64,000 bases of DNA, taken from the NCBI RefSeq assembly GCF_001577835.2, contig NC_029516.1, positions 64,692,328 to 64,756,327 on the forward strand. Reading direction: 5' to 3'. Numbering within the stretch: the stretch's first letter is position 1; each line of letters opens with the position of its first letter. Shown in pieces: positions 23,780 to 36,819 of this stretch. The translations under genes and the position numbers were made by a program. This DNA is from Coturnix japonica. Its lineage: Eukaryota; Chordata; Aves; Galliformes; Phasianidae. The notes under the pieces were generated by a model, which ran no database searches, was not told the DNA's origin, and saw nothing but the letters and a program-made list of their open reading frames with translations.

Positions 23780-24345
23780 TCCCCACCCTATTTCTGTGTC
23801 ATGTTTGGCTTTGTTATAAATCACTCGCAGTGTCAATAGTACCGTGCAGTGTAAAGGCCGGGGCTGCTCCAGGCGCTGCCGCACAGACGGCTCAAGGGCC
23901 TGGCAGGGAAGCACCGGCCCTGCTCATGGGGAAGGCTGAAGCAGACAGCAGAGCGCTGCCCGGGAGATGGGCTGTGTTGGTAGAGACAGCAGGCAAAGGG
24001 TGCTGCAGAGGCTGTTGGGCAGAGGGCAGCTCTGCAGCATCACACAGTGAGGGGCCCAGTGCCGGATATCTGTCTGAAGTACTGTCTTCTGCTGAAAACC
24101 CTGGTCTGACTGTGTTTATTCGTGGGCTTGCTCGTACTATTGGCACTGGGCGGCACATCCACCCTGCTGTCCGCATCTGGACGCTACGGGGCCTGTGGCA
24201 CCAGCAGTTTCCCAGTCAAGCGTTTACGTGTTGCTGTGATGTTCTCCAGGCTCTGCTTGTGGGCTGTTGGCCCTCTGATAGTTTACCTTCTCTTTCCAAT
24301 AAACGACTCACAGAATCACATAATCTCTCTGGTTGGCCAAGACCC
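23780..24345. other. 3' flank of PHF7-like copy 3
   Basis: GC-rich non-coding DNA, copied in noisy form at about 14.27-14.88 kb. A further AATAAA lies at 24298-24303. I see no protein family. This is the last clean sequence before noisy block C. Confidence 0.5.
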
Positions 24346-24352
24346 TTAAGAT
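24309..24352 (-). mobile_element. CR1 LINE 3' tail, minus strand
   Basis: Sequence 'cacagaatcacataatctctctggttgg' followed by 'aagaccctta' matches the reverse complement of the CR1 3' end, as at 43588. Only about 40 bases remain before quality drops. Confidence 0.6.
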
Positions 24353-26739
24353 TTCACGAGTTCCCACCGACACCCCCCAGCTGCCCGCTACCCACGTACC
24401 TCAGGGCCACAAGCCCCCACGCGTCTGGGCAACACTACATGCGACGCTGACAGCCGCCCAGGCGCCCGGACAGTCGACGCTGCCGAGGTGGCAGCGCAGA
24501 ACGAGGCGGCTTGCAGAGGCAGAGGAGCGTGTTACGCGGAATGATCCCAAGCATGAAGGTACCTCACACTGGTTGCAAGCTGAGGCCGTCGTCGCCTCGT
24601 GGGAGGGTCCGCGATGTACACGTGGTGACGACGGGGAGAAGAGGACGACCGCAGACCACCTGATCTGACAGACCTACCTTTCAGGATACCGATGAAGTGG
24701 GAGGACCTCCCCTGAGCCGTGATGTCCGCACAGTCGGTTTGGAGTTACTGCGAAGGCAAAACCAGGTAGCGGCACCCGTGTACACAGGCAGGCGCAGTAA
24801 AGATGGTAGGAGGTGACAGGACAGCAAGGCATAAGGGTGGTAGTCTCGGGTAGGAGGTGTCCCGAAGCGGGAGCCGGGAGGTGCGCGGGCCAAGGAAAAA
24901 GCGAACCTGGTGGGTGAAGCAGCAGGGGTTGGGTTGTCCAGGCCAACCTTGTAGCAGTCTTGCAGGTGCGTTTCTCCGGTGCCAGCGAGCCAGGCGTGAG
25001 CGTGTGGGAGGAGTGCGAGGTAAACGAGCCAAACGGGAGGCGTCCTCGAGTGGTAGTGCGCTGGAGGATCACGTCGAAGAGCAAGACTTCATTCAGGCAG
25101 GCACCAAAAAGGGCATGGGAACACCTCACTCGTAGCGCGGTGGCGGCATCCTTCCCTAACCGGAGACAAAATGAGTGGAGTGCGCCGGAGGACACAGGCG
25201 AGGTATCGCTGCCGTCAGGCCGTATTATTCTCTCACTGGGGCAGGCACAGTGTCAAAGAGCGACTCGTCCACACGGGGTTATTAATGTCCATTCCCAGCA
25301 AGCGAGTGTAGGCGCATCAGAGACGCTCCTCTGATCGCGACGAGGCGACGAGCACCAGGGCGGAGAGGCAGTGCGACAAGAGGAGAACCCAGTGGAGGCC
25401 CGCGTGGTCCGTGAGCCATCTCTCAGAGAGAACTGCGCAACTCGAGGGTCCTTGAGTCGTGCAGCGATGTCTACCCTTCTCGAAACACTCCAAAGGACTA
25501 TCTTCAATCGATCTGTCATAAGGGTCGACAGAGACACGAGGGATCCCCTGGGCGCTAGTTACGAGGAACCATGAGCGCAGCTCCGGTAGCAGGGAAGGGA
25601 ACAAGGGACGAGGAAAAGAGAACCTGCAGCACGCCAAACCATGGCGGCTCACCATTGACACGAGAAGCAACCAAGTCCACCCCGTGGCATACGCGGTCAC
25701 CGCCATGCACCCCAGGGCCGGGTGCCGTTCTAATGAAGAAAAGCCACGGCCCAACGAGCCTGAGGTGGTGAGCTCTCGCCAAGCGCCAGGCTGACTAGCC
25801 TGTGCATACTAGCCTAGCGCCCGTCAAGAGTCTCTCGATATCCACAACACAAAACTGTCGCTCGCGCGCGTGCATAGGCTTATCAAGACACACGCAGAGT
25901 GGGTGGCGTCTACCCCAGGGTGCGTGTACGCACGCCGGGCGGAGAACACAAAGTGGGGTGTGACGCCTCGCTGCACAGGGGGTTGAGGCCAGCTTCGCAG
26001 CTGCTTTGAGTAACGCACGAAGGGTCTCAAGTACGGCGCTCCTAAGCGCCTCAGGTGTGTGCCAAGCGCGTGCTGCTCCGCTGAGTTCGTATTTTCAGCG
26101 TTGTTGGCAGCACAACACCGCTCGCAGGGCCGCCACAGCAAGCGCACCCCAATAACGCACCTGTGCCATGATCATGTCTTGTGGAGACCGTCGCGTCGTG
26201 AGCACACCCCGCACACTTTGGTCTCGCTTGCTCTGTATGGCTACTCTCACACAACGAGAGCGTGGCCAGAGGCGAGTGGACAGTTTGCCGTAGTACTCCA
26301 GTGCGCCTGCCGAGCCGCGTGTGGCGTGTCGCGAGCAGTCTCACACACACGGGCTCCGCAGGCGCATGTGCCGAACATGCGCGAGCCGGTGGGTGACGTG
26401 CCGAGCACACACCTTAGACGGTTGTGCAGTGCTTGGTATAGGGCACCACAACCATGCTGCGGTGGATGTCAGTGATAAGCACAAATATTGTCTTCAGGTA
26501 TGCTGTATGTATGTGGCAAAATCATAGCACTTTTTATTTACCTGACCTGGTGACTGAGTGCAGAGACATCTCTCATAAGCACTACACTCTCATGAGCAGC
26601 CAAAGCCAGGTGATATTGTTCACTCTATGTATAGAGCTTTGTCTCAAAGTTTTCATTCAAGGCGCTGGTGATCGGCACGACTCGAAAGACTGCGCTCAAG
26701 CTGCGTCACAATCTCGCTGCTAACGCTGCAGGTTGTCAT

Positions 26740-28430
26740 GATCCCATGGAGCGCAGGTGTTGGCACCAGGAGAGATGCACAGGAAGGCAGAGCGGAGCAG
26801 AGGGCATGGGAGGAGAGCCAAGAGAGGTGCCAGCCGTTGCTCAGCTGGCGCCGTGGGAGGAGTGGCCACCATGGGCCACACACGGCGGAGGCCTGGAGAA
26901 GAGGCGGCCACAAGGCGGAAGCGTGGACAGGGCGGGTGATGGGGGAGCGGGTGCGCGTAGTTAGAACCGGGATCGGGCACTCGAAAATAGCGGCAAAACA
27001 AGGGCCAAGTGGAGGGCCCACGGCCTGGGGGAAGGCTCTCGGAGCCTAGCACACCCGGAGAGGGCACTTATGAAGTGATAACAAGCAGGAGATCAGGAGT
27101 TCTGTGCGGTATAGGACACGGCGCGCCCAGCTGCACCTGTGCTTGCATGCATCCCACAGTGCAGCATGCCCCCCCACGCTGTGACCGGACATGTAGGGCT
27201 CGCCGGCCACTGCGCTCAGCCACTAACAGGCATCCGACGCGCCCAACGCAGGTGCGACAAGGCGACCGGTGCGATCCGAGGCCGAAAGCATTTCCTGCCG
27301 CAGGAGCAGTTCGCACCAGCGCCCTGGGCCTGCACACCTGCGGCATTACTACGAGTGCTGTGCATCCTACCGCAGACCTCGCGGAGCGGGAGCAGCCACG
27401 AGGTTGCCGAGCCACGCCTGAAGGGTAGCCTCCTAGCGATTTGACACACGGGGCTGGGACCATGACTTTTCAGCCCCATGCCCCACACGTATCCACAGTG
27501 TGTCATACACCGGCTAGCTGGTGTCTGGCGGACAGCACCTGAGGCAACGAGGCAGACATACGTGGCCAAGCCCTTCGCAAAGCCTCACCGGAGGCCTATC
27601 AAACCCAATGAACACACATCACACACCAACTCGCCGTCCATCTTCCCTACACCCGCACCAAGCACTACTGCGCCTCTTCGCCCCCGGCTGCCAGCCACTT
27701 CATCTTACGCCTGTCACGAAAGTGCCGCTGTCTCTGTTACCCTATTCATGCTCATCCGCGCTCTGACTCTTTCCACCCGTGCTCCGTCGACCACGGAGGA
27801 GAAAAGGGCATGGCGGGGGAGCGCAGTGGACACGGCACTAAGCGCAGTGGTCCTAGGGTGTCCGGACGAACTACAGTGGCGGCGACAAAGGTAACCGGTA
27901 CGCTACTCCCCTCGAGTAGCGACGCGCACCACGGGCGACGCGAACCTCGAGTTCACGAGTCCAGGCCGACAGACACTCCACGCGGAACCAGGGAGCACCG
28001 CCGGCAGCTCAGCACCAGCAGAGGCGCAAAGCCCGAACTGCTTGCGGGTCGCATGGCGGGCCTGCCAACACGACGACTCTTCTGGCTCGGCGCTAGTGCG
28101 GCTTCAACCAGCCCGCACAGCCGGAGTGCCGGGAGTGCCTCGGGAAGGCCACCTCCAACGACCGGGAGGACGCGCTGGGCGGGTGGCCGCGTCACCGGAC
28201 ATGCCACTAGGGCACCCCCACGCGTGCGCGTGTGTGTGGGCAAGAGCTCGCCCGCGCACAGCGGCAGCAGCCGGCCCTTCCGCCCCACAGGCGAACACGC
28301 GCCATGTCCCCACCTGTGTGCGCCCACGCGGCCCCGCTGCTCCGCCCGGCCACGCCTCGGCTGGCAGCAGCGTGCGAGGGAACTCTCCGACGGCTGAAGG
28401 GCGCCAGCTGAATGAGGCACGTGAAGAGTC
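26740..28430 (-). pseudogene. MROH-like 3' region as it appears inside noisy block C
   Basis: Scrambled counterpart of clean 16945-17960, recognised from short matches in order (terminal exon near 26770-26930, middle exons near 27280-27830, upstream exon near 27950-28100). No reading frame is usable. It indicates that the MROH-like piece is part of the repeated unit rather than a single insertion. Confidence 0.45.
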
Positions 28431-31400
28431 CTAAAGCGTCGCTCTTTCTCGGAGGCCGACTCCAGCGCTGTTAGCGATTTGACTCGGACATTCGCGGCTG
28501 CTTTCTTCACCAATTGCTGGCGACACCTTTCCGCTCCCGGCCCGCCCGCCGTGCCTGAGGGAGCCGAACGAGGGACCGGGAGTACATCGGACCACGAGAC
28601 CATGGCCGCGCGGTGCACCCGCGGGCGCCCACTTCTCGCAACGTCTTAGGGACGAGGCTAGAGGTGCGTGCGTGTGCGGACCGGACCGCACGTGCTGAGC
28701 GTATAGTAAGTGATACCACGACTGATCAAAACCAATCAGACCCATATAAACCGCAACCCGGCCCCATATGGTCGTGGGTCTCGAAGATGCCCCCGGCGCC
28801 ACATAGAGCACACCGGCCCGTGGCCGAGCCCGAGACGTGATCCGCATGGGTGTTTCCGCGGAAGCCACCCTGAGTGTAGCGGGTCCGGACTCCGAGCACT
28901 TGCGGACCACACCTAAAGGAAAGCACTCTCGCCGCGCTATATAAGGGCTGGATTCGGGGCGCTGGGACTCGAGGTAGGACGAGGAGCAGCACGCGTGCTG
29001 TCGTGGCCTGGGGCTGGTTGGACAAAGAGTACGCGGAGACGGGAAGGACCCGCTCGCCCGCCACGACCGCTGGATGCGGGAGGTTCGCGCAGAGTGCGGT
29101 GTGTGGCGGCTTGAAGCCTCTTGTTAATCCCCCGTCTTGGCCCCCAGAGCCTGCGACGCAGTCAGGAGAAGGAAGCTGGGTCGGTAGGCGCCGGTGTAGC
29201 GAGGCGACGCCGGGGAGTCGTCCCGGCAGCTTGTGGGAGCCATGTGTCCTGACGACCCCCCCCCATTAGGGAGCCGCAGTAGAACCCCTTAGCCGTTCTC
29301 GCGGGTGTTCCATGGCGCTGTCGCTATGGCGGCGCACACCACGGTGGTGAGCAGTGCCCAAGCCCACTTAGCGAAGCGGAGCGGCGTGCCCAAGATAGAC
29401 GCAGGTATATGACACCAGATATCACCGCGCGCGCACGAGCGCGCAATTGAAGAGAGAGCGAGATAGTGATAGCGCTGCGCTGAAAATGTCACCAGAATGG
29501 GAATGGGACGCACAGGGCGAGAGGTAAAGCCAGAGGCGAAGGCGTGTAGGCCAGAGGTGTGCAACTTGGAACGGCCGAGGGGCAGTGACAGTGGAGCTCA
29601 GCTACGGTGTGTCTGCAAAATATCGCTCTCCGCCCAAGCCAGACAGCCCGCGGCTGAGCGCGATGACGTTAATTCCAATGTAGGGCAATCACGCCGCGAG
29701 CAGCCAAATGAAGGCGAAGATTGGGTCTCAGGAAATGCTCGGACAATGCCTGCAGCGAATGATCCCCTCTACGCCAAACGTTTACGGCGAGCGAGTGGGA
29801 TTAAGTGCCAGGTCTCTGCAGAGAGAGACAGTGGCGGAGGGCCTGCAACATCGCGAGAAAAGATATAACTGTGAGAAGAAGGAGAATATATATGTGGCAG
29901 AAACACGGAGTCGTCTAGGGCGATGAGCGTCAGGGGTGTGACTGGTTTCCTGCGATTGCGGAGCTGAGGGGCGAGAGTACTCGCGGAACGGGGTAAGTGT
30001 CTGGACTATGTCCATCCGGCCGTTGCTCTCTCCAGTATCCCGGCGGCGTGAGAACCGGTCTCCATCCACGTGGCCGCTCATCGCGCGATTGTGTCGGGCG
30101 AGACCATCTCGGAGAAGGAATAGAAGTATATATACGATTACTTCGGATGTCTCTGCGTTGAGTAGGGAACCGAGCAGAGAGAAAAGAAGATAGCGGAGAT
30201 GTAGAGAGAATGGTGAAGCGGCAAATGATAGAGATGGATGCCACAACGGGAGGAATACGGATGAAACTGGCCTAGAGATCGGCCTGTGATGGTAAGTGCA
30301 GTGATGTTAAGGATGATAGTGCAGATGAGGCAGAGCTCTGAGCGGTAGTGGAGTCTCAAACTTCTGCAGAGTAAAGACTCAGATATATTCCACACTATAC
30401 AGGCCACTGCGAAGCACGCCAAGAGGAGAACCGAGTGACGACTGCTGCAGCACCCACGATGGACGTCGCACGGAGGCTGCAAGTGGCCGTAAACGGCTGT
30501 AGAAGACCAGAGACTATAAGCCACCACACAACAAAAAAGCTACTCTATATGGAATTAGAGCGCATATCTATAAGAGGAATCGAAAGCAGAGTGCACAGTG
30601 CATAACGACCTAGGGAGCGAGCAGGTAGCGTCCGCTCGCTAGCAGAAGCACGATGGTGGCGGGCACGTAGGGCCCGAGGGCGCAACCTACGCCGCACTGT
30701 AGGAGCACGGTTCTCCTTACCTCACCCGCACCGGGCAACAAACCAGACCCTCCTACGCCTCCACTAAGCCGTGAACAGAGCCCCTGTAATCCACTTCGCG
30801 AGGAGGACTGGTGGCGTGAGGTGCGGTGCAAAGACGCTCAGTCGGGTGGGCCACGGCGAAAGGATTGCGCGGCCACAGACCCGGCATCTGAGGTGACCTC
30901 TCACCTGTGGCTAGCGAGCGAGGTGCAGCGTGTGCAAGTGCGGCAAAGTCAAGGAGCTGGCGCAAATGCACGAGCGCGCATCGGCCGTCGTGGGCACAGA
31001 GGCACACTCTGCTGCTGCGTGAGCGTGGAGATACCAGAAACGTCCCGCTTTCTCCGGACGCGCACGGAGCCCCAGAGTCACGCGGTAGCACCTCGGGAGC
31101 GCACGAAAAGGTGGTGCAAAAAGCAGAGCCGACAGGTTCGTCAGAGTGAGTAACAAAGAGGTGTGAATATCAAGACAAACAAAGAAACTGTAGGGTGCTG
31201 GTGGATAAAAACCGGCAAGAATGCATTAATGAAGCAGGGGGGTGGGCAATATGTGCGTGGGTGCGTAGCGCCTCTCCCGGCAAAAGACAACACTGGCGTG
31301 ATGTTGTGCGACAAGAGCCTCCCCGGTGCGGAAAGTAATGTGCGCCAAGCGAGCTGGCGCGGCGCCACAGGGGTGTGAGCATAGGCGACACAAGAATGAA

Positions 31401-32599
31401 TAATTTATCAAATCACACAGTAGCGCAAGCAACTCCACACTCTATGGGACGGCCAGCAAGTCGCCACCCGAACACGCACACTGTCCGTCTTAAAACCAGC
31501 GCGTAGCCTTCGCACGTAGTGCAACTAACAATCTGTAGTGTGTGACGACTAGTACTTGGCGCGACGTGTCCAGCCTGCCGGATACAAGTGCGGCCGGTCG
31601 GGAAACAGTGAGGGACGGGTCTGGAAGGCAGAGGATGGTGCCCTTCTTATTGGAGAGAGGTAATTCTTAGGACCAGAGTTCTGGGTCTGCAGTCTGATGG
31701 GTCGACGGGTAGGCTGAGGTTGAACTGACATCGAATCTTTTCAGAACTCACACACTAAGAGCTGGCGAAGTATTGCGAGGTGAGCGCGCGCGTTTTCTGG
31801 CAGCCCCCGCATCCACCTAGAGAATGGGATGCACAGGGGAGGGGGATGAGACAAACAAGGCACAGGTGACGGGGTGCTACAAGGAAAAAGGGAAAGCAGG
31901 GCCGGAGGTGGGAAAGGGATGAGACATCACAATCGCGCCACACACCGCCCGTCTCGAGAGGAGACGGGTAGGCCGCACGATGGAGGCTACAATCGAGGTG
32001 GGGCGGGCGGGGGCCCCCCTGTCCAGTGCGCAGCCGCCGGGGAGGGTTTGGGAGTGCCGGTGCACAGTAGTTTACCGCCGGGACAATTGTGAAATGGTGA
32101 TGGAGTCATTAGTGCTCGCGTATGTGTTTACGCTTCGTACACTCTGGCTTATAAGTGTGACAGGCCTTCTATATCGGTTGAGGTACTCCTCGCGTGTGGT
32201 GAGATGGGATGATTCTGACTGTCTTCTTCGCTGCTAGTGGATCATCGATTATGCTGCGCGGTGTGATCATGAGTGTGCTCTCTTTCTGAGCCGATATGTG
32301 GCGTGATACAATATTAGAATTGTATAATCTCGTGGGATATAGCAGTGTATCCAACCGGACGTGTTGACGCGCTCCTATAGTCTTCTGCTTGCTCTCGCGT
32401 CTGGGGAATGTTTTGTAGGCAGATGATATATATATGTAGTTCGTGGGCGTCTCTCTACCCAGGCGTGGCTCTATGGTCGCTGGAGGCAGTAGTGCTAATG
32501 GAAGTTAAAGCTATAGACGAAGCTCATGTTTCCGTCTCCTGTGTAGGAGTATATTATATGAACAGATACTGTGAGATATAGATGTCTCGACTCAGCCCT

Positions 32600-35500
32600 T
32601 TTGGTGTTATGTCGGTCCCGCACCGCTCCGACGAACTCACCTCGTCCCATTCTTCCATAGGTTTGGCCACGCAGAGGACGGAAGCCCCGCTGTGCGGAGG
32701 TTGCATGCGGGGGACAGGACGACTCTGCCACTTGGTTGCACCACTGTGCGGACCGCTCGACCCAGGGCAGGATGCTTGCGAGGCGGAGACCACCAGGGAG
32801 GGCTGGGCCGGGGCTCGGGAGAGGCCAATGGGAGACCCGGACGATTAGAATCGCCTGGTCCCATGTCCCAATGCACCCGTCCCTGGCGGACGCTGCCTTC
32901 AGCTGGCCACAGATCGAGGCACAGAGGAGCGAAACGCCCTGCTATGGAGCGCCTGAGGAGAAGCGAGCCTCTGTTGCCCCACACCAAGACGCGTGCTCTC
33001 ACGGCTGAGTTACTCCCTCTCCTGCCTCACAGGGGCATGCAGGTCCTCGTTACGCCCGGCCTAGGGAGCACATAGGAATTCGTCTTGATCCTTGCCACAA
33101 AGACGTTATTGGAGTGTGGCGCCATTCGGGGCTCTTTATTCCCCCCCCCGCCGGTTTCAGTCCCGCTCCGTGCTTAGTCGCCCTATGTCCAGCTCCGCGG
33201 TCCCGTTCTCCCAAGTCGCATCACGTCCGCTTGCGCGGTATTCCGCGTCGTTGCGGCGGGTACAGATGTAAGCGGGGATTGTGAGGTGCCCGTGTATATT
33301 GTAGGGACTGTGCTTCTTTCCCTCGGAGCTGTTACACATAGGGTGCTCTCGTGGGGCCAGGCGAACAAGGGATCGCTGTGTGGAACAGAGACGATGACGA
33401 ATGTGGGGTGAGATCCACCGGGGGGCTGCACGTTTGCAGTTCTCGCCATCCTCTGCAGTACCCCTAGAACTCGCTCCCTCGGCGCGGCGACAGGACAGCG
33501 GCGCCAATGAGGGGTAGTGGGCAGGAGTTCAGGGAAAAGGGCGTGTGGATCCACATCCCTGTCACCGGATATTCGCCCGGCCACTTGACGAGCGCCAGCA
33601 AGTATAGCTTAGCCTTTTGGTCCCAAGAAAATGAATCCCAGGCCCCTATCCTCTCTCCTTAGCAGCCTCCCTAATGATGAATCGAATACTGCGCTCTGCT
33701 TCCCTCGCCCCACGCGCGACCAAGAAACCCATAAGTTCACCAAAGAGAGCGGATGCTCCTGCATCAGAGAGCCACGCCAGCCCTGCCTTCCTATTTCCTG
33801 CGCCCTGCCCAGAGGTGCGGGGCCCACTGCGTAGGCCCGTGGAGGCGCTGCAGCTGATGGGCTGCTCTGCTCTTTCTAAGTTCTCTTCGGTCTGGGTGGA
33901 GACTCAGGGGGCCCACCATTTCATTCTGGCGCTCCGACCGGTGCTGTGGGCACGTGCCGAGGCGCCCACCTCTTTCATCCCTCTCACCCCGCCGTGCCGT
34001 GGCGCAGACTGCACTCGCAGCGATCAGGCTGATGGGCTCAGCCCCACACACGCGTGTGCGGGAGAACACAGTGTAACGGGCGGCCACACCCGGCCGCTCG
34101 GTCTGCGCCTTTCCTTATACGCCTCTTCAGCACCAACCTAGCAGCGTAGGAACGCCTGTGACGAACCTCCCAGGCAGGCCTGGACAGAGCCAAGCCAAGG
34201 CCTGGGGGGCTGCTTCCCGTCCTGGCCCTCCTCGGGCAGACGCCCCGTTCCTACCCTTGCCCTGTGAGACAGCTTCCCAGAATCCAGATCTTGGCTGGAA
34301 ACGCCCAGCGGCTGACCGACGGCTTGCGGAACAACAGCTACTGGGCCCTCGCCCGGCAGAGGGGCAGGCGAGAGACACGGGCAGCTGCAGGAAGGGCGCA
34401 AGACGCCGCATAGCGAAGGCTGTGTCATCTTAGGCTTTGAGATTAAAGTCCCAGGATGATCTCCATTAAAGAGCCCCAAGGCCAGGGGCAGGCGGAGACA
34501 GAAGGTCGGATGGAGAGAGTGAGATTACGACGATAGATGTTGAGTGGCACACGCAGAGCGTGAGGCAGCGAGAAACAAGAGCCTCGGTTCGCACAGCAGC
34601 GGGGCCTGCTCCAGGTAGGAAGCCCTCCCCTCGCCCCGCAGCACCGCAGGCGCTTCGGTAGAGCCGAGCGACACACACGGCAGCGTACTGCCCACGGCAT
34701 TCAGGCCAAGGGACGGATTTGTCGTTTGTGCTGCTGCAGAATGAATGGCCTCTCGATCTTGGGGCTACCTTCTTGTCAGTCGTTTCTCCCACGTGTCGCC
34801 CCACTCGATGCTCGAGAGACGGAGAGACATTTTTTGCGTTGGTCTCACAGTGCAGTACTCCGATGGTGGCGGGTATCCTTTACTAGCCACTTCAGATGTC
34901 TTCAGGCGTATGCTTATCCTACTCTACTCAGTGCTCTTTGATGTTGTGTAGTGTCACTAAAGACGCTCTGTTGCATGTCCGCCAAGGCTGCCCCGTGTGA
35001 GTCCATGCCTGCTCCTTCTTTTTGTGTCATGTCCTCATACATGAAAGGCCGTCTCACATTGCTCCTAATATAGGGACACTGCTTGGAACCAGGGATCCAA
35101 GGTGCGCAAGGGTGCGGATGGATTAATTGGTTGTTCTATGTTTCACGCTTTCTCTTTTCGCGTCTACATGTTCGCGTAGTCTTTTTTTGTTGCTCCAATT
35201 CACACTCCCTCTTCCCCTTCTTCCTTCAGAATTGCAGAAGGGCGTATGATATCCCACACCCACTCTCCCTCCATGATATCCACGTCGATCCAGTTTCTCC
35301 GCACTCCGACGCTGCCATTGCCACGATGCTTTTAACCCCTATGCAGATTGCTTTGCTCTGACGTCCTCACACCCTTCGTTGTATCAGAGCGATCCGGGTG
35401 ATGTGAACCTCAGCGCCTTCTGGGGCTCTGCGTGGCATTCGCAGGCCTCATCACAGGCATTCGGGAGCACAGACTGAGCCACCAGAGCTGTGCTCGGGCA

Positions 35501-35740
35501 CCCTCACTCCTGGTCTTCAGTCGGCACTTCTCTCTATTCCCTCTCTTGACTTATCCTGTCACATTCCCTGTTTGCCTTCACAGGCCCTGCGTTATACATT
35601 CTCTATCTGCAAGCGTTCCTCCGCTCTATCTGCTACAGAGGGGACCCACACCCACCTCGATGTTCCCCTTTTGTATCTACCGTCGCTCCAATCCAAACCA
35701 CGCTACCACGATCACAAGCGTCGACATATGCGAGTCAGCG
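32600..35740 (+). pseudogene. PHF7-like exons 1-8 as they appear inside noisy block C
   Basis: Traceable parts: 5' UTR acceptor and exon 1 near 32650-32730, the intron before exon 4 near 33605-33870, exon 4 near 33880-34070, intron 4 near 34130-34230, the exon 5 end and intron near 34605-34735, exon 6 near 34738-34870, the exon 7-8 intron near 35415-35500. This leads directly into the clean exon 8 end of copy 4, so blocks C and copy 4 probably represent one gene. Frames are not recoverable from this sequence. Confidence 0.5.
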
Positions 35741-36755
35741 CCTTTGCTTGGAGAGGGCACCGGTAAGAGGCAAACAGCCGCGTTGCTGCTGGCTGGCGCA
35801 ACCAGGCCAGGCCTAGCAGGGGCTGCTCAGAGCGGCCCTGCTCAAATCCCTCCAGCCCGGGACAAACGGGAGCCAGTTCCACCCCATGGCTGGAATTCCA
35901 TCCTGCTCACCTTCCTGCCTCCCCTTACAGCCTCCAGCACCAGCTCAGGCCTTGCTGGTCTCGGCACCACCAGCCAGCAGGGACTGCAGCTGTCTCCAAT
36001 GTATGTGACACCTCAGAGCAGCAGCTCCGGCACCACCAGCGAGCACGGATTGCCGCCATCCCAAGGCTCCACAGCACCAGAGAGCAGCAGCTCCATCACC
36101 ACCAGCCAGGCACCATCGGAGCCAGCTATCCAGTCTTGTGTGCCTGAGAGCAGCGGCCTGTCCATCCAGCGCAGGACGGACCGCAGGAGAGTCATGCCAC
36201 GTCTACATAGGGATGAAAACAGCTTGAATGAGTCCCGAAGACGCCGTGGAAGAACCAATAATGCTGCCCTGATTGCTGAGAGCAGCACCCCCAGACTCTG
36301 ACAGCCAGGGGACATCTCGTCCTCGAGGCACTGCCCTGCACCTGGATACAACCTCAGGGTGCAGGCAGGGACAGCGGGCCCGGACAAGAAGCCGCTCTCC
36401 GTTGCGGCGCCGGGCCCCAGAATCTCTGAGCCGGCCCCAGAGACGCCGTGGGAGCCGGCAGACACCAACCCCAAGTGCTCAAGCGGCACCCGCAGCTACA
36501 CCACACCGGCAGCACCAGGGTCCTCCAGGGCTTCCAGAACAGACGACGGAAGCCCATCCAGACATCCAGGGCGGGCGCGGACTCGAAGCCGCTCGCCCCT
36601 CGATCGTGGTCGGGCTGCAGACACCGCAGCCGGCCCCGAGGAGGCCGAGGGAGCCGGTCCAGGCGGCGAGGGCCAGCCCAGGGGCGGAGCCGCTCCCGGG
36701 TACCACGTCGGGCCCGGCACATCACCAGCCGGCCCTGCTGATGCCGCGGGAGTAG
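35740..36755 (+). CDS. PHF7-like gene, plus-strand copy 4 (end of exon 8 and exon 9)
   Basis: Clean sequence starts just before GEGT at the end of exon 8 (donor after 35762). Exon 9 starts at 35931 after CCCTTACAG with the same phase as copy 3. It encodes the Ser-rich linker (SSTSSGLAGLGTTSQQG; PESSSSITTSQAPSEP; SGLSIQRRTDRRR) and then the tail. Relative to copy 3 several single-base differences, mostly in C or G runs, move the frame: the linker frame ends at a stop near 36300, while RARTRSRSPLRRRAPES, RARTRSRSPLDRG and GRSRSRVPRRARH all occur but in different frames. Copy 3 and copy 4 are otherwise very similar. Either copy 4 is decayed or the assembly was not polished here. Confidence 0.65.
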
Positions 36756-36819
36756 CAGCGTGCAACCTACATGCTGGCACCGATCCTCAGAGTCCAGCAC
36801 CATTCGCTGAGAGTTGTCA

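Larger units (their letters stand above)
24345..35740. other. Noisy block C: error-rich copy of array sequence up to about 22.6 kb of the clean unit
   Basis: Anchors against the clean unit: 'gagatgcacaggaaggcag' near 26773 (clean 16950), 'ggagaaaagggcatgg' near 27799 (clean 17582), 'gcattaatgaa' near 31222 (clean 19728, mariner), 'gggacaggacgactctgcc' near 32710 (PHF7-like exon 1), 'gcgccctgcccagaggtgcggggccc' near 33800 (clean 21244) and 'ggctctgcgtggcattcgcagg' near 35424 (clean 22355). The added bases tend to be G or T, opposite to block B. The first about 2.3 kb (24345-26700) have no clean partner in the window. Clean sequence returns at about 35740, inside exon 8. Confidence 0.7.

Noticed and set aside
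27953-28618. Long overlapping frames on both strands at 27.8-28.6 kb
   Set aside because: GC-rich noisy copy of MROH-like sequence; few stops because of composition, no family match.
28920-28975. TATA-like 'tatataagggctgg' after a GC-rich stretch, resembling a core promoter
   Set aside because: Located in noisy block C, where the underlying sequence cannot be trusted.
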